NCBI GenBank assembly: GCA_002382445.1
Contig: DGAQ01000025.1
Coordinates: forward strand, 42,964 to 53,807
Direction: 5' to 3'
DNA: 10,844 nucleotides
Source: Porticoccaceae bacterium UBA4026
GTDB taxonomy: Bacteria > Pseudomonadota > Gammaproteobacteria > Pseudomonadales > Porticoccaceae
Shown: positions 6,855-10,844 of the stretch, piece by piece
How the letters are laid out: every line of letters starts with the position of its first letter
How positions within the stretch are numbered: position 1 is the first letter of the stretch
Notes under the pieces: generated by a model
The model's database searches: none
What the model saw: the letters and a program-made list of their open reading frames with translations, nothing else
What the model was told of the DNA's origin: nothing
Position numbers and translations under genes: made by a program

Positions 6855-7280
6855 ATGAACGCAGTCACAGTTACTGAAACCACCTGGGAAAAAGATCAAG
6901 TAGCGATTAAATCGGTACGTGTCCCTGTGTTTGTTGAAGAACAGCAAGTGCCGTATGAGGTTGACTTTGATGATTTTGATGCCGGTGCTGTGCACTGGCT
7001 AGCCTACGATGGCGATCTTATGCCTATTGGGACAGCTAGAATGCTAGAAGACGGTCACTTTGGTCGTATGGCGGTGCTGAGGTGGTCACGTAAACAGGGC
7101 GTTGGACGGCTAATAATGTTGGCCGCTATTGATTACGCCACTACTGAGCGGTTGAAAACCATATTTCTGCATGCTCAGTTACCCGCGATGCCGTTTTACC
7201 AGGCTTTGGGCTTTTATAGCTATGGTGAGGTGTTTAAAGAAGCGGATATGGACCATGTCGCCATGAGACTTGATCTCTAG
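6855..7280 (+). CDS. GNAT-family N-acetyltransferase, substrate unknown
   Basis: 141 residues, a single GNAT domain of the YjcF/ElaA-like type. Recognisable parts are the N-terminal IKSVRVPVFVEEQQVPYEVDFD (18-39), HWLAYDGDLMPIGTARM (47-63), and motif A FGRMAVLRWSRKQGVGRL (69-86), where R79-x-x-G82-x-G84 binds the pyrophosphate of acetyl-CoA. FYQALGF (114-120) carries the tyrosine that often serves as general acid. The VFVEEQ.VP.E block is typical of small stand-alone acetyltransferases with no settled substrate, so I give no gene name. It starts 18 bases after roxA with AGGAG about 11 bases before the ATG, and is probably the last gene of the plus-strand operon. No obvious hairpin terminator follows. 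Because it travels with a ribosomal oxygenase, a protein target is conceivable, but that is only a guess. Confidence 0.85.
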   Translation: MNAVTVTETTWEKDQVAIKSVRVPVFVEEQQVPYEVDFDDFDAGAVHWLAYDGDLMPIGTARMLEDGHFGRMAVLRWSRKQGVGRLIMLAAIDYATTERLKTIFLHAQLPAMPFYQALGFYSYGEVFKEADMDHVAMRLDL

Positions 7281-7334
7281 TACCCTCATTGGAGTATCAC
7301 AGCCCAATATAGCGTTCTCCTAGAGCTAAACCTC

Positions 7335-7363
7335 TTGTCCTTTAACAAAGACTTCTCTATCGT
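7335..7363 (+). promoter_or_regulatory. Candidate promoter for the ureohydrolase gene
   Basis: The 148-base gap 7281-7428 has no ORF and no clear terminator. TTGTCC (7335-7340) and TATCGT (7358-7363) are 17 bases apart, each a four-of-six match. An alternative extended -10, TGcTATTCT (7389-7397), lies closer to the start but lacks a -35. Neither is decisive. Confidence 0.3.
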
Positions 7364-7428
7364 GTTTTAAAACAACCACTGCCAGTAATGCTATTCTTTG
7401 GTTCTGGGCCCAATGAGACGAGATTATT

Positions 7429-8385
7429 ATGACAAATAACTTTAACCAGCCACTGGGTGGCAACGATATGCCTCGTTTTGCTGGTATCGCGTCTATGTTT
7501 CGCTTGCCTGTGCATCAAAGCGCAGAAGGTCTTGATATCGCTTTAGTCGGCGTACCCTTAGACATAGGCACGAGCAACCGCAGTGGCACTCGCTTTGGCC
7601 CTCGAGAGATTCGTGCAGAGTCAGTGTTGGTGCGCCCTTATGGCATGGCCACAAAAGCTGCACCCTTTGACTCTTTTCAAATTGCTGACATTGGTGATGT
7701 CGCCATAAACCCCTATGACTTGAAGAAAAGCATTGCGCTTATCGAAGACCATTACCAGCAAATTTTGGCTCATAACGCCAAGCCAGTTTCAATGGGTGGC
7801 GATCATACGATTACCTTGCCTATTTTGCGTCAAATTGCTAAAAAATATGGGCCTGTAGCCCTTGTTCATGTCGATGCTCATACCGATATTAATGACACTA
7901 TGTTCGGTGAGAAAATTGCCCACGGCACCATTTTTCGTCGCGCTATTGAAGAAGGCTTGGTCGACCCGCATAAAATGATTCAAATCGGTCCGCGTGCCAC
8001 TGGTTATACCGCCGAAGACTTCGATTGGGCTGCTGATCAGGGCGTGCAGGTGGTGACTGGAGAGGACTGCTGGTACAAGTCACTAGCGCCTCTGATGGAC
8101 ACCTTTAGAGAGAAAATTGGTGCCGAGACGCCAACCTATTTAAGCTTTGATATAGATGGGTTAGATCCTTCAGTTGCGCCAGGCACGGGCACACCAGAGC
8201 CTGGCGGCCTGTCGTCGTCTCAGGGTTTGGAGGTTATTCGAGGTTGTCATGGATTAAATTTGGTCGGCGCTGACTTAGTCGAAGTTTCACCGCCTTATGA
8301 CACCAGTGGCAATACCTCTTTGCTTGCTGCTAATCTGATTTTTGAGATGCTGTGCAGCATGCCTGGCTGTATCCGCAGGAACTAA
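7429..8385 (+). CDS. Ureohydrolase: agmatinase / guanidinobutyrase family
   Basis: 318 residues of the arginase/agmatinase superfamily, cytosolic binuclear Mn enzymes that split a guanidino compound into urea and an amine. Metal ligands are H126 (GGDHT), D149, H151 and D153 (VDAHTD), and D241 and D243 (SFDIDGLDPS). The N-terminus (NQPLGGNDMPRFAGIASM), PLDIGTSNRSGTRFGPR, MFGEKIAHGT (158-167) and the end VSPPYDTSGNTSLLAANL resemble pseudomonad guanidinobutyrase GbuA, as I recall it, more than E. coli SpeB. The substrate may therefore be 4-guanidinobutyrate rather than agmatine, and I leave the symbol blank. No arginine decarboxylase, transporter or aminotransferase is next to it. The ATG at 7429 fits the family N-terminus; the ribosome site (GAG) is weak. 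The stop overlaps the stop of the convergent nucleotidyltransferase gene. Confidence 0.9.
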   Translation: MTNNFNQPLGGNDMPRFAGIASMFRLPVHQSAEGLDIALVGVPLDIGTSNRSGTRFGPREIRAESVLVRPYGMATKAAPFDSFQIADIGDVAINPYDLKKSIALIEDHYQQILAHNAKPVSMGGDHTITLPILRQIAKKYGPVALVHVDAHTDINDTMFGEKIAHGTIFRRAIEEGLVDPHKMIQIGPRATGYTAEDFDWAADQGVQVVTGEDCWYKSLAPLMDTFREKIGAETPTYLSFDIDGLDPSVAPGTGTPEPGGLSSSQGLEVIRGCHGLNLVGADLVEVSPPYDTSGNTSLLAANLIFEMLCSMPGCIRRN

Positions 8386-8951
8386 TCAGTATGAAGATCT
8401 TTCAGCTGGTCGATATCACGGAGAATTCCGCTGTCATCAACCGCAATAAGATTGACCTGGTCGGGGTTATTATCAATTAAAAAGCGCGCACCCCTATCCC
8501 CATTGGATTGCCGTAAAGTCTCATAAAAGTCCTCGCCAAACGCCACAGGATTGCCTTTTTGGCCTTCGTATGTGGGCACACAGAGGGTATCTTTACTGAC
8601 TGACGCTTTAAGTAGGGTGTAGGTATGCGGTTGAACCCAAGGCATATCTCCCAACGCGATGATAGTCCCCTGCCAGTCAGGTATCTGCGTCATCCCCTCA
8701 GCCAAGGTTACACCCATGCCCTTTGCGGCATTGTGGCAGAAAATCAATTGGTGTTGCTCTAGATCAAAAACTGATGCCAGCGCCCTGTCAGAGGGCGCAA
8801 GACAAAGCTTGAAGGGCAAGCCGGCCTGCTTTATGTTTTCCAGAGTAGTCTCTAAAACGGTCTTACCGTTGGGCATAACCGCGGCGCGCTTGTCGCTACC
8901 AAATCGGTGACTGACCCCTGCGGCCAGCAATAGCACCCCTACTTGGAACAT
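8382..8951 (-). CDS. MobA/MocA-like nucleotidyltransferase
   Basis: 189 residues of the NTP_transf_3 (MobA-like) Rossmann family. The nucleotide-binding N-terminus is VLLLAAGVSHRFGSDKR (6-22). The metal-site block is IIALGDMPWV (97-106), followed by GNPVAF (133-138), NGDRGARFL (150-158) and a closing D-S-G-I-L-R-DID (173-181). This pattern is closest to MocA, the cytidylyltransferase that makes molybdopterin cytosine dinucleotide for xanthine dehydrogenase/CO-dehydrogenase-like enzymes; MobA (GMP transfer) or another sugar or cofactor nucleotidyltransferase is less likely but possible. No molybdoenzyme gene is in the window. The ATG follows AGGTAGG closely. It is last of a minus-strand series, 51 bases after the rraA-like gene, and its stop overlaps the ureohydrolase stop. 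Confidence 0.82.
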   Translation of the reverse strand: MFQVGVLLLAAGVSHRFGSDKRAAVMPNGKTVLETTLENIKQAGLPFKLCLAPSDRALASVFDLEQHQLIFCHNAAKGMGVTLAEGMTQIPDWQGTIIALGDMPWVQPHTYTLLKASVSKDTLCVPTYEGQKGNPVAFGEDFYETLRQSNGDRGARFLIDNNPDQVNLIAVDDSGILRDIDQLKDLHTD

Positions 8952-9002
8952 TGGACCTACCTATGGTGATTTTTCAGAGTATTTTCCTCGAGGTAAACAC
9001 CC

Positions 9003-9479
9003 TTATTTGATGGATTCTTTTGAAACAATAATACCGTTATTGTCCGCATAGAGATAGTCGCCGGGATTAACAGTAATACCAGCAAAAGTAACGGCAATAT
9101 TCTGTTCGCCTAGGCCCTTTTTCTCTGTTTTCATGGGGTGTATACCCAGAGCTTGCACGCCGATGTCAGTCGCCATGATCTCGTCAACATCACGAATGCA
9201 GCCATAGATGACAATGCCCGCCCAGCCGTTGCTAGAGGCGGCTTCAGCTAACATATCGCCGAGACAAGCCCTACGCATGCTGCCACCGCCATCAACAACC
9301 AATACGCGGCCATTCCCGGGGGTGCCGACAAGTTCTTTAACGAGACTGTTGTCTTCGAAGCATTTAAGGGTCACCACCTGCCCGCCAAAGCGCTCACGAC
9401 CACCAAAATTAGTAAATACAGGGTCAGCAACCCTAATCAATGCTGCGTGGTCATCACAAAGGTCTGGAGTAGATCTCAT
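9003..9479 (-). CDS. rraA: RraA-family protein (RNase E regulator-like / HMG aldolase-like)
   Basis: 158 residues, the size of RraA (161 in E. coli). Conserved blocks are STPDLCDD, FTNFGGRERFGGQVVTLKCFEDN (22-44), GRVLVVDGGGSMRRACLGDML (58-77), GWAGIVIYGCIRDVDEI (85-101) and LYADNNGIIVS (143-153). E. coli RraA binds RNase E and restrains mRNA decay. Related proteins with a D-x20-R-D motif bind a divalent metal and act as 4-hydroxy-4-methyl-2-oxoglutarate aldolases or oxaloacetate decarboxylases. That motif is exactly present here (D75, R96, D97), whereas E. coli RraA, from memory, has RQVD. Enzyme activity is therefore plausible, with or without RNase E control. AAGGGGA lies nine bases before the ATG. 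It begins 27 bases after glcB, so cotranscription with malate synthase is likely. The symbol follows the family name. Confidence 0.88.
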   Translation of the reverse strand: MRSTPDLCDDHAALIRVADPVFTNFGGRERFGGQVVTLKCFEDNSLVKELVGTPGNGRVLVVDGGGSMRRACLGDMLAEAASSNGWAGIVIYGCIRDVDEIMATDIGVQALGIHPMKTEKKGLGEQNIAVTFAGITVNPGDYLYADNNGIIVSKESIK

Positions 9480-9506
9480 GCTGCAATGTCCCCTTGGGTA
9501 ATAAAT

Positions 9507-10844
9507 TTATGCTTTTGCTTTTTGGCGGTAGCTGTGCAACAGAGGCTCAGTGTAACCACTGGGCTGCTCTAACCCCTTGTATACCAAGTCACAAGCGGCG
9601 CTAAAGGCCAGACTGGTGTCAAAATTGGTACTCATCGCAACGTATTTTGGGTCGCCACTATTTTGGCCGTCAACCACGACAGCCATGCGTTTCAGCGTTT
9701 CCATCACCTGATCGCTTGAGCAGATACCGTGATACAGCCAATTAGCGATATGTTGACTTGAAATACGCAGTGTTGCCCGATCTTCCATGAGGCCGACGTT
9801 ATTGATGTCAGGAACCTTAGAGCAGCCAACGCCCTGCTCAACCCAGCGCACAACATAACCCAGCATTCCTTGGACGTTATTGTCTAATTCAAGTTGAACC
9901 TGTTCTGCGGTAAGCTTTTGATTGCCCAGCAGCGGAATAGTAAGAATATCGTCAACATTAGCCCTTAGGCGGCTTTTTAGCTGTTCTTGGAGGGCCGGTA
10001 CGTCAATTTGGTGATAATGCATTGCGTGCAGCGTTGCAGCGGTTGGCGAGGGTACCCATGCGGTATTAGCGCCGGCCATAGGATGACCAATCTTTACCGC
10101 CATCATCTCTGCCATATTGTCTGGAATGGCCCACATGCCTTTGCCTATCTGCGCCTTGCCCTTTAAGCCACAGGCCAGGCCGACATCAACATTTTGGTTT
10201 TCGTAGGCTGTTATCCAGGGCATCTTTTTAAGATCACCCTTTAACGCAAACGCGCCAGCTAGCATGCTGGTGTGAATTTCGTCGCCGGTTCGATCGAGAA
10301 AGCCCGTATTAATAAAGACCACACGGCCTTTGGCTGCGCGAATACACTCAGTTAAGTTTACTGACGTGCGACGCTCTTCGTCCATTATGCCTACCTTAAT
10401 CGTATGTCTGGCAAGGCCTAGCAGGTCTTCGATCGCGTCGAACAGGTCATTGGTAAAGGCCACTTCTTCTGGGCCGTGCATCTTAGGTTTGACGATGTAG
10501 ATGCTACCAGCGGCCGAATTAATCAGTTTTGACTGATTATTGATGTCATGAAGAGAGATTAGGCTACTAATGACACCATCCATGATCCCTTCGGGTATTT
10601 CGTTGCCCTGATCATCCAATATCGCTGGGTTGGTCATCAGGTGGCCTACATTCCTTATGAACATGAGGCTACGGCCATTAAGCCTAAGCTCTGAGCCGTC
10701 GGCGGCTGTATAGGTCCGATCTGAGTTCATCGACCGGACAAAGCTGGTGTCACCACGGATAATAGTCTCTTTTAAAGTTCCCCTTATTAGCCCCAGCCAA
10801 TTACTATAGGCCAGCGCCTTGTCGTCGGCGTCTACCGCAGCAAC
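9507..10844 (-). CDS. glcB: Malate synthase G, C-terminal part (N-terminus outside window)
   Basis: The minus-strand frame stays open from the right edge to the stop at 9507: 445 residues, beginning VAAVDADDKALAYSNWLGL and matching about the last 60% of the 723-residue E. coli GlcB. An ATG at 10730 (MNSDRTYTAADGS) is internal, because the 38 codons before it still match the family. Malate synthase condenses glyoxylate with acetyl-CoA to malate in the cytosol. Counting from the edge, catalytic residues are R64 (FIRNVGH), E156 (GIMDEERRTS), D184 (GFLDRTGDE) and the base D355 (LMEDRATLRI), matching E. coli R338, E427, D455 and D631. A three-residue insertion near NQSKLINSAAG sets it slightly apart from E. 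coli. The G isoform (not AceB-type A) is clear. It is followed closely by the rraA-like gene. Confidence 0.96.
   Translation of the reverse strand, partial: VAAVDADDKALAYSNWLGLIRGTLKETIIRGDTSFVRSMNSDRTYTAADGSELRLNGRSLMFIRNVGHLMTNPAILDDQGNEIPEGIMDGVISSLISLHDINNQSKLINSAAGSIYIVKPKMHGPEEVAFTNDLFDAIEDLLGLARHTIKVGIMDEERRTSVNLTECIRAAKGRVVFINTGFLDRTGDEIHTSMLAGAFALKGDLKKMPWITAYENQNVDVGLACGLKGKAQIGKGMWAIPDNMAEMMAVKIGHPMAGANTAWVPSPTAATLHAMHYHQIDVPALQEQLKSRLRANVDDILTIPLLGNQKLTAEQVQLELDNNVQGMLGYVVRWVEQGVGCSKVPDINNVGLMEDRATLRISSQHIANWLYHGICSSDQVMETLKRMAVVVDGQNSGDPKYVAMSTNFDTSLAFSAACDLVYKGLEQPSGYTEPLLHSYRQKAKA

Noticed and set aside
7274..7325. CTCTAG ... CTAGAG inverted pair after the GNAT gene as a terminator
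   Set aside because: Six-base arms are separated by about 40 bases, the stem is not GC-rich and no T-run follows.
10728..10730. ATG at 10730 as the true start of malate synthase
   Set aside because: The frame stays open to the window edge and the 38 upstream codons (VAAVDADDKALAYSNW...) match malate synthase G, so this methionine is internal and the gene is cut by the window.
1..10844. Mobile element, phage, CRISPR or defence system
   Set aside because: No transposase, integrase, repeat array, tRNA-linked att site or abrupt composition change was seen; all long frames belong to housekeeping or metabolic families. HflD is named from a phage phenotype but is a chromosomal gene here.

Overview
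This window is a stretch of bacterial chromosome from a gammaproteobacterium. The icd / rluE-nudJ-mnmA-hflD-purB-roxA order is a chromosomal neighbourhood shared by gammaproteobacteria, including E. coli. The protein details look more like the Pseudomonas/Cellvibrio side than the enterics: a NudJ with ETAW in the Nudix box, an RraA with RDVD, and a GbuA-like ureohydrolase. Mid-range base composition and the gene set would fit a marine lineage of that group, but this assignment is inference. Coding density is high, no gene-free stretch exceeds about 150 bases, and I see no insertion sequence, phage gene, CRISPR array, rRNA or tRNA.

Layout. At the left edge (minus strand) is the N-terminus of a patatin-like phospholipase, cut by the window. 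A strong A-tract/stem/T-tract terminator follows, then icd (NADP isocitrate dehydrogenase, minus). An AT-rich intergenic region of about 140 bases holds a 23-base perfect palindrome and the divergent rluE promoter. The plus strand then carries seven tightly spaced genes: rluE (23S rRNA pseudouridine synthase, TTG start), nudJ (Nudix hydrolase), mnmA (tRNA 2-thiouridylase), hflD (GTG start overlapping the mnmA stop), purB (adenylosuccinate lyase, with its own good sigma70 promoter), roxA (ribosomal oxygenase for L16, with a short C-terminus) and a GNAT acetyltransferase. After a 148-base gap comes a ureohydrolase (agmatinase/guanidinobutyrase family). Its stop codon overlaps the stop of a convergent minus-strand trio: glcB (malate synthase G, 5' end beyond the window), an rraA-family gene and a MobA/MocA-like nucleotidyltransferase.

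How the genes work together. The plus-strand block is mainly translation quality and nucleotide housekeeping: rRNA pseudouridylation, tRNA wobble thiolation, ribosomal protein hydroxylation, nucleotide clean-up and purine synthesis. icd and glcB lie at the two ends of the window and both bear on how carbon passes through the TCA cycle versus glyoxylate. The glcB-rraA pairing may be metabolic rather than RNA-related, because this RraA keeps the D-x20-R-D metal/aldolase motif.

I found no convincing new biological system. The points most worth a second look are the glcB-rraA-nucleotidyltransferase unit, the shortened RoxA, the uncertain ureohydrolase substrate and the AT-rich palindrome upstream of icd.
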